From contig OZ246894.1 in NCBI GenBank assembly GCA_965231925.1, positions 434,001 through 498,000 of the forward strand: a stretch of DNA of 64,000 nucleotides. Direction: 5' to 3'. Numbering within the stretch: the first letter of the stretch is position 1; each line of letters begins with the position of its first letter. The notes under the pieces are model-generated. The model worked only from the letters and a program-made list of their open reading frames with translations, did not search any database and was not told the DNA's origin. The position numbers and the translations under genes were made by a program. Source of the stretch: Poriferisodalis sp965231925. GTDB lineage: Bacteria; Actinomycetota; Acidimicrobiia; Acidimicrobiales; Poriferisodalaceae. Shown here in pieces: positions 43,374 to 51,959 of this stretch.

Positions 43374-45324
43374 CGATGCTGAAGTGCGCGCCCGCGTCGA
43401 GAAGATCGCCGCGTTGTCCGAAATTGCTGCTGCGAGATTCTCCGTGCTGGTCGGCCCGGCAGGGACCGGCAAGACGACACTGCTCGCCGCATTGTGCACG
43501 CAGCTGGCACATCAGGGAGGCGGGGTCACTCTGCTCGCCCCCACCGGCAAGGCGCGTGTCCAACTTGAGCGGGGCTTGCGCGATATCGAAGGAGTGCACG
43601 CTCGTACCATCGCTCAGTTTCTGGTCCCGTCAGGACGCTACGACCCGTGGACAGGCCGCTACCAGCGAACGAGCGAACCACCGACCGTTTCGAAGGGAAC
43701 GGTGATTATCGACGAGGCGTCGATGATCACCGAAGAACAGTTTGATGCCGTTCTTGACAACGTCACAGGCGTCGAGCGGTTGATTCTGGTGGGTGACCCA
43801 CGCCAACTGCCGCCCATCGGTGCCGGCCGTCCATTTGTGGACACCGTGGAATTCTTGAAGGGTGGCGCTGAAGGAAAGTGGCCCAAAGTTGGACCGTCCT
43901 ACGCCGAACTCACAATCCAGATGCGGCAACGTTCAGATGCCGAGGCCCAGGAGCACCGTCAGGACCTCGCAATCGGTCAGTGGTTCGGTGGCGAGGCCCC
44001 GAGCGCTTGGGCGGAGGAGGCGTGGGGCCAGGCACTCGTGGGAGCGGACAGTGAGCACCTGCGATTCGAACAGTGGAATTCTCCGACAGATGTCTTCGAG
44101 CGACTTCAGAGGCTGTTCGTTGAAGAATTCGAAGAGATCAACGACGTCGACGATCAGGAAGGCTTCGGAAGGTTGCTCGGTGGGATACCCAGCGGAGGCT
44201 ACGTCTACTTCAACCTCAGCCGGGATGAGCGCCCGGGAGCCGGCGCTGCGTGTGAAAAGTGGCAGATTCTCAGCCCAATACATGCCACAGGCGCTGGCGT
44301 TGCCGAACTCAATCGCTCTATTCACCGTCATTTCCGGGCGGACCTCATCGAGTCAGCACGGAGGCAAAACCCCTACAACAGGAACGTGCCCAAGCCGACG
44401 GGACCGGAGGGAATCGTTTATGGCGACAAGGTGATGAATACCCGGAACCACCAGCACTACGACTTCTGGCCAGAGGAGTTCGCTGAAGAAAGCAGTTTCA
44501 GTGGCCCGGACAAGTTTGTCGCCAACGGCGAAATCGGAATGGTCGTTGGCCAGCTCCGACGAAGGGGCCAAAGATTCAAAGTCAAGAAACTGCAGGTCGA
44601 ATTCTCGACCCAGCTCGGAGTCAGTTACGGGTTCGACGGCAGGAATATTTCGAGGGAGGGTCGAGACCCGGATCTAGAACTCGCGTATTCGATAACGATT
44701 CACAAGTCCCAAGGTTCGGAGTTCGGCACCACCTTTGTCGTCGTTCCGAATCCTTGCCCGCTGTTGTCGCGAGAACTGCTGTATACAGCTTTCACTCGAC
44801 ACACACAGCGTGTCGTTGTCCTGCATCAGGGGCCGTTGTCCGACCTTCTCGCTTTCTCGTCTGTCAGATACTCCGAGACTGCCCGTAGATACACAAACCT
44901 ATTCCGCGATCCCCAGCTCCACGATGTCGGCGACGGACGCTTTCTCGAGGCGAACCTCATCCACCGCACGTCGAACGGCACGCTCGTGCGCTCCAAGAGC
45001 GAGGTGATAGTCGCAGATGCGCTAACAGCTGCCGGAGTCTCGTTCGACTACGAAAAGCAATTCACGGGACACGACAACACCGTCCGGCTGCCGGACTTCA
45101 CCATTGAGGACGCTGCGACCGGCGAGACATTCATCTGGGAACATCTCGGGATGTTGACCGATGAGCGGTATGCGAGTGCCTGGGAGAAGAAGAGGCAATG
45201 GTACGCGGACAGCGGGGTCGAGGAGGGCGGCGGCGACATCGCGACGCTGATCGTCACTCAGGATGACGAACGCGGCGGCATTGATTCATCAGAGGTGCAG
45301 GCCAAGATGAGCGAAATCGCATGA
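43374..45324 (+). pseudogene. RecD/PIF1-like helicase-nuclease gene, 3' segment
   Basis: Contains the SF1B helicase motor and a C-terminal nuclease-like domain. Motor: Walker A 'VLVGPAGTGKTTLLAAL' (about residue 634 when restored), 'GTVIIDEASMITEEQFDAVL', 'RLILVGDPRQLPPIGAGRPF', 'YSITIHKSQGSEFGTTFVVV' and 'LLYTAFTRHTQRVVVL'. C-terminal (about 1140-1215): 'RSKSEVIVADALTAAG', 'LPDFTIEDAATG' and 'FIWEHLGMLTDERY', a PD-(D/E)xK-like arrangement. The frame is open upstream through the IS element but no native start exists. As a fragment it could still make a motor protein if transcribed from the IS. Confidence 0.85.
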
Positions 45325-45705
45325 TGTGCACCGCTCGGCAGCGGCGGGACTGGCGAGATCTCGTGCACGCCGAGGCCCCGTCCGCGAGACCGCCAGTCCG
45401 GGCGGTGAGAGCTCCTCGAACGTTGTCCATGGTCCACCACTCGGCTCATGGCCACTGCGCCCTGCCTGTGGCGCCCCATGCTTTCGAGTCTCAAGCCTCA
45501 GCTTGGACAATGCTCGCGAACATCGGATGGAGTCCAGCGTCGAAGCAAACCGCGTCCGCCCAAGGACAAGCAGGCAAATGTCAGTCCCCGCCACAGCACG
45601 CGCACGGTCGCGGCCTGCCGCCACGCGCGGGCCGGTGAGACCGCACTATCCACGCAGAGGTCGAGCGGACGTCGTGTCCGCAGCTCTCACGGGCAAAATG
45701 AGTGC
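45325..45705. other. Stretch between helicase and TIR genes
   Basis: 380 bases without a supported gene. Several frames are open on both strands but none resembles a protein. The TIR gene's promoter should lie here; no hexamers stand out. Confidence 0.4.
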
Positions 45706-47052
45706 GTGACGCCCGAGGACTTTTTTGTTGACGACCATCCGATGGGGCGGCGCACACTCAATTCGGGCCTCCTTCAGCGGATCCGCGCCGGCGTGAATAG
45801 CAGCAATCCTGATGTCGAAGTTGGCGTCGGCTTGCTCCGGCTGGCTCACGACGAGCTCGAGGCCTACGGAACTGACGGCAAGCAGCGAACGAGCGAAGAC
45901 GAAATCCGTCTCATCCTGCGAGTGTCCCGGAATCTCTTGAAGCGCATGGGGATCGCTCTCGACCTCCCGTTCAGCGACTATCGGACATTCCGGTCGCATT
46001 GGATGGCTAACGGTGCCTATGGGAGTTGGCAAGCGCGGCGTGAGATCCTCCACGACCTGTTCGGGCCGATACATCGCGAGCTAGAGCAGCGTGAAGATGA
46101 CGAGATCGAATCAACCGTTGCGCGGTCTATCGGTGGCGAGAGCCCCGCAACACGAAGCGGGCCTGTCACGGCGGATCTTGCGCGCGGTGGGTCCCATGTC
46201 GCTGACGCGGACGCCGATTCGGCCCGGGATGTGTTCATCTCGCACGCAACCGAGGACAAAGCAGAAGTCGCGAGGCCGCTCGCCGAAGCGCTGCGGCGAC
46301 GCGGCATCAGTGTCTGGTACGACGATTTCGAACTGCGGATCGGCGACAGTTTGCGACAACGCATCGACGCCGGCATCGCTCGCAGCCGATTCGGGCTTGT
46401 CATTCTGTCCAAGGCCTTCTTCGCCAAGGGTTGGACGCAGTACGAACTCGCTGGCTTCGTGACCCAGATGAACAGCGGCCAGAAGTCGCTGCTGCCAATT
46501 TGGCACGAGGTGTCGAGAGACGACGTCATCGCGCACAGTGCCCCTCTCGCTGACATCGTCGCGCTCAGCACTTCAGGCGGCACCATCGATGAGATTGCCG
46601 ACGAAGTGGCGGCAGTTGTCGCCGGGGGAACGACCTCGTCTGTTCAGGAGGACGCGCAGCTACCTACTCCTGAGCGAACGCAAGCATCTCCGGACGGCGT
46701 GAATGCTGTCACCCTCACTGCTGGGTCCGTCCGTCACCTCTTCAAGGGAGTCGCGGTTTCCCCGCATAGCGATATTCGCGGTCGACACTTCCTCGACGTT
46801 CGCAAGAACGACATCCCGTCTGATGACTACGTAAGACTGTGCAGTGACGTAGCTTCCGGCCTTGGCCCAGGCGGTTGGCACGCTTGTCTAGACATCGGTG
46901 GGACGGCTTTGGACTTCGACGACTGCGAGGTCACGCCCAAAGTCACGGCTCGCAACCGCTACTACGTCGATGTGCGAGTGCACACGGATGCCTCGGGCTA
47001 TCGACAGGTCATGGAGGCCCTTGCAGCTGCCGCGACGCGCCGCACACCTTGA
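45706..47052 (+). CDS. TIR-domain protein with unassigned N- and C-terminal domains
   Basis: 448 residues from GTG 45706; the frame is open upstream to 45448 without homology. Residues 1-130 are helical and unassigned ('NSGLLQRIRAGVNSSNPDVE', 'WQARREILHDLFGPIHRELE'). A polar linker leads to the TIR domain (174 to about 300): 'ARDVFISHATEDKAEVARPL', 'GISVWYDDFELRIGDSLRQR', 'LVILSKAFFAKGWTQYELAG' with the putative catalytic Glu247. About 90 C-terminal residues form another unknown domain ('DIGGTALDFDDCEVTPKVTA'). Bacterial TIR proteins commonly cleave NAD+ in defence. It is the last intact gene of the island and may be a stand-alone effector. Confidence 0.85.
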   Translation: MTPEDFFVDDHPMGRRTLNSGLLQRIRAGVNSSNPDVEVGVGLLRLAHDELEAYGTDGKQRTSEDEIRLILRVSRNLLKRMGIALDLPFSDYRTFRSHWMANGAYGSWQARREILHDLFGPIHRELEQREDDEIESTVARSIGGESPATRSGPVTADLARGGSHVADADADSARDVFISHATEDKAEVARPLAEALRRRGISVWYDDFELRIGDSLRQRIDAGIARSRFGLVILSKAFFAKGWTQYELAGFVTQMNSGQKSLLPIWHEVSRDDVIAHSAPLADIVALSTSGGTIDEIADEVAAVVAGGTTSSVQEDAQLPTPERTQASPDGVNAVTLTAGSVRHLFKGVAVSPHSDIRGRHFLDVRKNDIPSDDYVRLCSDVASGLGPGGWHACLDIGGTALDFDDCEVTPKVTARNRYYVDVRVHTDASGYRQVMEALAAAATRRTP

Positions 47053-47079
47053 GCGGTCGTCAATGTGCGCGGCTGCGAC

Positions 47080-47639
47080 AACTAGTGCAAGAAGGCCCGG
47101 ACGTCCCTGAGTCGGAGGCCCACGCCAGCAACGTCACTGAGTTCGTCAAGATCGGCGACCCGGTTCGTCGTCCTCCAACCGATTCGTCAGAATCGGTGCG
47201 GCAGCCGCTCGTCCATCTCAAGCACGCCTGCTTCGATGGCGCTCCCCGCTTCCTCGGCACCGAGCCCGACGGCTCGATGGTGCTCAGCTGGATTGAGGGG
47301 TGGGTGCCGGCCGACAGCGAGTGCTGGCGGCTGGGTCGCAGCGAGCTGGCGTCGGTGGGGAGCTGTTGGGGTCCCATTAGGACTGTGTCGCGGGGTTCGC
47401 TCCGGGGACTGGCTTCGAAGAAGGCTCCCAGGCCGCCGCGGTGGGTCCGGTGGTGTGCCAAGGGGACATTGCGCCGTGCGACACCGTGTTCGCCGGTGGG
47501 CGGGCGACGGCACTCATCAACTGGGACGGGATCCCCGTGGCGTCGCCGATGTGGGACCTGGCGCACGCCGTGTGGTAGTTCGCCCCTGTCTGCGACTAAG
47601 CCGAAGGGTGGCTGGCCGAGCCCGCTCGACCGGTCGGCG
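47080..47639 (+). pseudogene. Decayed aminoglycoside-phosphotransferase-fold gene
   Basis: Similarity to the APH-fold phosphotransferase family is spread over two frames. One frame gives 'VKIGDPVRRPPTDSS' and 'HACFDGAPRFLGTEPDG', 'VLSWIEGWVPAD'; another gives 'VCQGDIAPCDTVFAGG' (catalytic HGD changed to QGD and Asn to Asp) and 'ALINWDGIPVASPMWDLAHA', then a TAG. At least one frameshift, an internal stop and loss of the catalytic His show it is dead. It is not evidence for drug resistance; the family includes many unknown kinases. Confidence 0.75.
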
Positions 47640-47898
47640 CCTAGATGATTAGTTCCAAGGGTATGAGCAAGGATATGCAATGAAACTGACTAAAAGACTC
47701 GGCAAGGCATTCGTGGACGTCTCGTGGCTGGCGTGCGAGCAGACGTTCGCGGCGAATGCAGCGGAGAGCCTCCCAACATCTGCGGCGCACAGGGACATCG
47801 ATCCCGGCGTCGACCCACCACCTCTGATGTCTTTTGGCCATTCTCGGCCACATCCAGGGCCGAGTTCCGCCCGCACCCCTTGGAACTAATCATCTAGG
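47640..47898. mobile_element. 259-bp MITE-like element
   Basis: Perfect 21-bp terminal inverted repeats (CCTAGATGATTAGTTCCAAG + G, inverted at 47878-47898) enclose about 217 bases. CTAG at both tips may be the target duplication. Short frames inside (e.g. 47680-47889, 'MKLTKRLGKAFVDVSWLACE') run into the repeat and are not convincing genes. It would need a transposase acting in trans. Sits directly after the dead phosphotransferase gene. Confidence 0.8.
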
Positions 47899-47920
47899 TG
47901 GCTTTAGCCGCGCTGGCGGT

Positions 47921-48346
47921 CTAGCGCTTCGGCGTTGGTCCCAGGATCGTCTCAAACTCCGACGGAGGGATTACGGGAGGCGACTGCTCCTCCCATTCCA
48001 AGAGGTCGTTGTCTCTGCTCACGATGAAGTCGGCGCCGTGCTCTCGCGCGAGAGCCACGAGATAGTCGTCGTCTGCGTCGCGTGTCCATCGCTGGGCGTC
48101 TTCGGGATTGGGCACCAGACCGATTCCCGTGACCAAGTGCGAGATCAGCCTGTTCGCGAGCTGCTGGTCGACGCGCTGGCTCACGCGCGGTCGGGCCGTC
48201 AAGACTTCGTGAACCTCGTCCAGCAACTGTTGGCAGGCGATGATCTCGAAGTCTGCGTGTCCGAGCCAGCGTTGGAGAATGCGGTGCGGCGAGCCCTTCG
48301 TGATCACAGCAGACACGAACACATTGGCATCGACCACGACTCGCAT
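47921..48346 (-). CDS. PIN-domain toxin (PIN_3 type)
   Basis: A 141-residue PIN nuclease: 'MRVVVDANVFVSAVITKGSP' with the first Asp, 'IIACQQLLDEVHEVL' with Glu, 'EDAQRWTRDADDDYLVALAR' and 'GADFIVSRDNDLLEW' with the remaining acidic residues. This subtype is longer than VapC and usually pairs with a small antitoxin just upstream, as here (9-base gap to 48356). Expected to cleave RNA. Confidence 0.87.
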   Translation of the reverse strand: MRVVVDANVFVSAVITKGSPHRILQRWLGHADFEIIACQQLLDEVHEVLTARPRVSQRVDQQLANRLISHLVTGIGLVPNPEDAQRWTRDADDDYLVALAREHGADFIVSRDNDLLEWEEQSPPVIPPSEFETILGPTPKR

Positions 48347-48355
48347 CGGCGTGGG

Positions 48356-48679
48356 TCAGCGCGTGCGGCGAGCTCTGCGGACCTGCCGGACTTCCTCGAC
48401 GGCGAGGTCGAGTGCCTCGTCTTCGGAAAGATCCGCGTTGTTCGCGGCGCTCGCGGCGAGGTCGGCGCTGACAGCAGCAGCGTCGGCTGAGTAGAGCGCC
48501 CAAGCGGACTGTCGAGTGATGCCTAGCGCCGTGCCAATGGCTTCCCATGTCGCGCCCGCCTGCCGAGCCGCAGCCACCGTCTCGCGCTTGAGATCGTCGC
48601 ACTCGTCGATGGCGCGCACGAGTTCCCGCAGTGCTTCGATGGGCTTCGCCGGCAGGCGGTCGTGAGCGATGAGGCTCAT
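48356..48679 (-). CDS. HTH antitoxin partner of the PIN toxin
   Basis: 107 residues from ATG 48679 ('MSLIAHDRLPAKPIEALREL'); the frame continues upstream to 48883 without homology. A helix-turn-helix is visible in 'AGATWEAIGTALGITRQSAW', followed by an Ala-rich helix and a charged tail that may bind the toxin. Upstream on the same strand is a strong terminator-like hairpin (repeat A, 48857-48943), which would insulate this operon from upstream transcription. Confidence 0.75.
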   Translation of the reverse strand: MSLIAHDRLPAKPIEALRELVRAIDECDDLKRETVAAARQAGATWEAIGTALGITRQSAWALYSADAAAVSADLAASAANNADLSEDEALDLAVEEVRQVRRARRTR

Positions 48680-48856
48680 GTTTGTCAGTTTAGCCTGACG
48701 ATCCGACCATGACCGCTGTGGATGTCCTGACGCGTGCGCCCTGTCGACGTCAGCGAATTGCCGCACGTCTCTTGCAAGACCGTGCAGGTAGTTCACATCG
48801 ACAAACGCTGCGCAGCTGCTCGACACCTCGGTGACGCTACGTCTGGCGACACTTCC

Positions 48857-48943
48857 CGCCAAACGAAAAAATGGGACCCCCAAGCGGGGGTCCCAGCTGG
48901 ACCTCGACAGAGATCCCTAGCAAAGCGGGTTCCACCGGAACCC
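48857..48943 (-). terminator. Repeat A, copy 1: hairpin with T-run
   Basis: On the minus strand a hairpin of GGGACCCCCG and TGGGGGTCCC arms is followed by ATTTTTTCG, a good intrinsic terminator. Flanking text (GCCAAACGA, a second weaker GGACCTC hairpin, CAAAGCGGG) is shared with 62289-62372, so the whole block is a dispersed repeat. Both copies precede a toxin-antitoxin operon on the same strand. Confidence 0.6.
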
Positions 48944-49375
48944 GGACCGAAATGGTGCCCAACGGGCGAGACCAACTCGAGCGTCGCAACTTCGTCCGAA
49001 GACTCGACTGAGCTCGGGGGTCTGCCAGTGGCAGCTGCCGCCGCCAGTGCCGAGTCCCCGTCGGGCGATGGGTGACTGCCACGTCCCCGAAAAACCGTGC
49101 CTGACTGCTCGAAGTCCGGCCCTACGGTGCCACCGGAGCTTGCATCGAGCTCACAGCGGAGGGCACCCGCCTGGCGGTGCCCGACATGTCGAATCCTGAA
49201 AAGACGTAACCCCGATCGTTTGCCGAAGCAGGGACGGTTCCGGGGCTTTGAAGGACCACTCTACTGAGGTGACGGCTTGCGCATGGCGTGTGAGATTGAG
49301 CAGCGAACCATCGCGAGACTTCGGGAGCACCAAAATCAGTTGGCAGACATCGTGAATCTGTCCTAGTCAGTCGCC
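48944..49375. other. Gene-poor stretch carrying repeat B, copy 1
   Basis: No firm gene. 49171-49233 is a 63-base block beginning ggcggtgcccgac and containing aagacgtaacccc and gtttgccgaagcaggga; it recurs at 53717-53781. A 27-codon frame (49283-49366, 'MACEIEQRTIARLREHQNQL') is open but unassigned. Strand and function of the block are unknown. Confidence 0.5.
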
Positions 49376-49781
49376 GTGACACTCGCATCAGCGGCGCTCA
49401 CCATCGCCGTGCTGTTGATCCCCGGCGTCGCCTTCATCTGGGGTTACGAGCGGTCGAAGCGGCAGGGGGGCACCGAACGCATGGGCATATCTGTTCCGCA
49501 GCGAGTCTGAGGGCGTGGTGCGCTGCAAACTCAAGAGCGGACGCTGGGTTGGCGGCTACTACGGCATAGGTTCGTACGCGTCCTCCCAAGGTCCCAAGCG
49601 CGATCTGCTGATCTCACGCGCCGTTCCCTTTGGCGAGGACGGCGTCCCGATCGCACCTTGCGGCGGCACAGTCAATTCCGGCGGCCCCGAGCAGCGCACT
49701 AGCCTGCTCGTCAAATGGGACGACATCGAGACGCTCGAGTTCACCGCAGCCGACGGCGGGTGGCAGGGGGCAGCGCAGTGA
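49376..49781 (+). pseudogene. DUF6338-like gene with internal deletion
   Basis: GTG 49376 starts 'VTLASAALTIAVLLIPGVAF' + 'IWGYERS', the N-terminal membrane segment of DUF6338 proteins, but that frame stops at 49508-49510. The C-terminal domain is in another frame: 'WAYLFRSESEGVVRCKLKSG', 'RWVGGYYGIGSYASSQGPKR' and 'LLVKWDDIETLEFTAADGG' to 49781. Roughly 100 residues with the other membrane segments are missing between them, and the frames do not match, so the gene is broken. The 3' half may still be made from an internal GTG (49515). Confidence 0.65.
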
Positions 49782-49948
49782 GGAACCGAATAGTCCCTGG
49801 ACGCGTGGGGCTGATTGAGCGACGTGGCGGTTACGCCCCCAGACGTGACTGTCCTGAGGACTTCCGCATCGAAGACGTCTACGGCCCGGTGGAAGGCGTC
49901 TCGGCTGCTCCCAAGCCAGCAGATTCACCACAGAACGACGACGACTAG
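49778..49948 (+). CDS. Small basic-acidic hypothetical protein
   Basis: 56 residues; GTG 49778 overlaps the stop of the DUF6338-like frame (GTGA), so it was its operon partner. Reads 'VRNRIVPGRVGLIERRGGYA' then 'PEDFRIEDVYGPVEGVSAAP', ending in an acidic tail of Asp residues. No domain recognised. Likely a small accessory of the DUF6338 protein; whether it has a role after that gene's decay is unclear. Confidence 0.55.
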   Translation: MRNRIVPGRVGLIERRGGYAPRRDCPEDFRIEDVYGPVEGVSAAPKPADSPQNDDD

Positions 49949-49986
49949 CCAGCGCCGCGCCGACGAACAAGAAGCGAGGTAAGCAG

Positions 49987-50184
49987 GTGCCTGCCGCGTA
50001 CACCGAACCGAGCGAGATCGTTGTGCATCGGCCGACTGCTGACGAGGCTCGGGAAGCGCTGGACAGCGCGATCGCCGAGACCGGATTCACACGCGAGGAG
50101 CTCGAGGCGCAGGCTCGCGCTGGTCGTTTCGAGACCGAACTGGCGCATCAGACGTGGTTCTGTTTGCCGCTTCGCGCCGAATGA
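49987..50184 (+). CDS. Small hypothetical protein (65 residues)
   Basis: GTG start at 49987 with GAGGTAAG 5-12 bases upstream. 'PSEIVVHRPTADEAREALDS', 'AIAETGFTREELEAQARAGR' and 'FETELAHQTWFCLPLRAE' predict helices; resembles small uncharacterised actinobacterial proteins with a 'TREELxxQARxGxFxxExA' pattern. A decayed copy of its 3' end is at 53653-53700. Function unknown. Confidence 0.6.
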   Translation: MPAAYTEPSEIVVHRPTADEAREALDSAIAETGFTREELEAQARAGRFETELAHQTWFCLPLRAE

Positions 50185-50507
50185 CTCAGGTGCTCAGGCA
50201 CGCGAATTTGTGCCTCTGACGCTGGACCTGACGCGATCGGGCATCTTCCTTCGCGACGAGCTTGCTTGAAGGCGAGTGGCTCAGAAGCCACAGTCCGGCA
50301 GGTCGAAGACTGTTGTTTCTGGGGTGTGTACAGGCGCATGCCGTCCGCAGTCGGCATCCGGGTAGCGCGTGTACTTGCGGCATCGCTCCCCGTCGGGTCG
50401 CAGCCTGCGGCACCGCACCCTCTCGCGCCTGCGCATACGGTCAGCTTAAGTTGATCCGTCCTTGATCTTCTTGTGAGCGCTTCACAGAGTGCGAAAGGAG
50501 ACACGTC
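50185..50507. other. Intergenic region before the SRPBCC gene
   Basis: 323 bases without a supported gene. Contains a small hairpin (GTGGCT/AAGCCAC, about 50276-50291). GAAAGGAGACACGTC just before ATG 50508 is the ribosome site of the next gene and is repeated at 51762-51774 in front of the truncated copy. Confidence 0.4.
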
Positions 50508-50933
50508 ATGTCGCAGGCATTCTCAGTCGAAGAGATCATTGGTCAGCCGGTTCCGCACGTGTGGGCCGCTCTCACCGACTGGCCGAACGCTCACCGGTGG
50601 ATGCCCGGGATCGACAAGATCACCGCGGATGGAGACACCGCAGAGGGCACCCAGTTGACGTTCCGCGCTCGTGGCAAGGATCGCTCCAGCACCATCGTGG
50701 GGTGCGTCGCCGGCGAGTCGATAGTCCTGCGTTCAGTTCAGGGCGGTGTGACAGCGGACTACACCTACGAGGTCCACGAGCACGGCGACGGCACCTCACG
50801 AGTCACGCTGACCGCAGACTGTCAGAGCACCGGCGTGCTGTGGCGTGCGATGTCGCCCCTGCTGCGCATCGCTATCCGAGCGTCCGACGGCAAACAGATC
50901 AGGCTCCTCAAAGCCATGATCGAAGAGGGCTGA
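50508..50933 (+). CDS. SRPBCC-family (START-like) protein
   Basis: A 141-residue helix-grip protein of the polyketide cyclase/dehydrase type. 'FSVEEIIGQPVPHVWAALTD' is the start of the fold, followed by 'WPNAHRWMPGIDKITADGD', 'GTQLTFRARGKDRSSTIVG' and the long C-terminal helix 'AIRASDGKQIRLLKAMIEE'. Such proteins bind small hydrophobic ligands; the ligand is unknown. Strong ribosome site. Parts of this gene are duplicated at 51771-51922 and 62935-62985. Confidence 0.85.
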   Translation: MSQAFSVEEIIGQPVPHVWAALTDWPNAHRWMPGIDKITADGDTAEGTQLTFRARGKDRSSTIVGCVAGESIVLRSVQGGVTADYTYEVHEHGDGTSRVTLTADCQSTGVLWRAMSPLLRIAIRASDGKQIRLLKAMIEEG

Positions 50934-51062
50934 CCACCGCAATTGGCCAAGTCGCCCGCCGGCGCCCGCGTTCGTGCTGATGGAACGCGAAGGGATTCTC
51001 GTCGCCCCGCTGGCGTCAGGCCGAAATCGGTTGGATCGAAGTGCAGGGCTACCGTTACGTTC

Positions 51063-51299
51063 GTGGCGGTGAAGAAGCTGTCGGTCTCCTTGGACGAATC
51101 GGTCGCCGAACGTGCGGCCAGCGCCGCTGCGTCGCACGGGGTGAGCTTGTCTGCGTGGCTCAACGCTGCTGCGGAGCGGGCGATCCGTATCGAGGACGGG
51201 CTTGCGGCCGTGCGTGAGTGGGAAGCGGAGAACGGCGAGCTCAGCGCCGAGGAGCTGGCCTGGGCCGACAAGGTGATCGCTTCCGACATTGGGGCATGA
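51063..51299 (+). CDS. RHH-type antitoxin (VapB-like)
   Basis: 78 residues from GTG 51063 (GTG 51069 also possible). Ribbon-helix-helix: 'VKKLSVSLDESVAERAASAA' and 'SHGVSLSAWLNAAAERAIRI'; the acidic C-terminal tail 'EWEAENGELSAEELAWADKV' is the toxin-binding part. It ends 9 bases before the PIN toxin gene. Confidence 0.82.
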   Translation: MAVKKLSVSLDESVAERAASAAASHGVSLSAWLNAAAERAIRIEDGLAAVREWEAENGELSAEELAWADKVIASDIGA

Positions 51300-51308
51300 G
51301 TCAGAGAA

Positions 51309-51689
51309 GTGCCCGGATATACGTACGACACCGGCGCGTTGATTGCTGCTGAACGCAATGACCGACGGGTGTGGGCCTTGCATCAGGGGGTGCTCTCCGA
51401 AGGCCTGACGCCGACGGTTCCCGCGGTCGTGTTGGCCCAGGGTTGGCGCGGCGGCCCGCAGCCACAGATGTCGAGATTGCTGTCGGGATGCCGGATCGAG
51501 ACCCTCTCTGAGGCGGTCGCTCGTTCTGCGGGCAGCGCATGTGCTCTGGCCGGCACCAGTGACGTCGTCGATGCCGCAGTTGTGGTTGGGGCATGTGCTC
51601 GGGGGGACATTGTCGTCACGAGCGATGAGCGAGATCTCCTGCACATCGCCGCCGCTCTCGGAGTCGCACTGCGCACACGGCAGGCCTGA
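51309..51689 (+). CDS. VapC-type PIN-domain toxin
   Basis: 126 residues, GTG start. 'GYTYDTGALIAAERNDRRVW' has the first Asp, 'PTVPAVVLAQGWRGG' the conserved helix (Glu replaced by Gln, as in this subfamily), 'GTSDVVDAAVVVGACARGD' and 'VVTSDERDLLHIAAAL' the remaining acidic sites. Belongs to the same subfamily as the toxin at 61601-61978, which reads 'GGLIAWERATRS' and 'PVLTSDPGDLSRL'. Operon with the RHH antitoxin. Confidence 0.85.
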   Translation: MPGYTYDTGALIAAERNDRRVWALHQGVLSEGLTPTVPAVVLAQGWRGGPQPQMSRLLSGCRIETLSEAVARSAGSACALAGTSDVVDAAVVVGACARGDIVVTSDERDLLHIAAALGVALRTRQA

Positions 51690-51770
51690 CTGCCGACAGA
51701 CCAGTTGCCGGTGACCAGATCAACGGCGCCCGGGTGCTCGGGGGCACAGTGGGCCGTCAAGGAGACACGT

Positions 51771-51922
51771 GATGTCGCACGCATTCTTCGTCGAATAGAT
51801 CATTCCTCGCCCGGTTCCCCGCGTGCTGTGGCGTGCGATGTCGCCCCTGCTGCGCATCGCCATCCGAGCGTCCGACGGCAAACAGCTCAGACTCCTCAAA
51901 GCCATGATCGAACAGGGCTGAC
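51771..51922 (+). pseudogene. Internally deleted copy of the SRPBCC gene
   Basis: Shares the leader GGAGACACGT, the start 'atgtcgcacgcattct' and the last 96 bases with the gene at 50508-50933, but about 280 bases in between are missing and codon 9 is TAG. A tandem duplication followed by deletion; VapBC lies between the two copies. Confidence 0.85.
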
Positions 51923-51959
51923 CACCGCATCTGGCCAAGTGGTCCGCCGCTGCCTCGGC

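Noticed and set aside
41479..45324. A 1281-codon open frame spanning the IS1634 element and the helicase 3' segment
   Set aside because: The first 630 codons are antisense to the IS1634 transposase. The true helicase start is at 38548 before both insertions.
47080..47639. Functional aminoglycoside phosphotransferase
   Set aside because: Frameshift, internal stop and loss of the catalytic His show a pseudogene.
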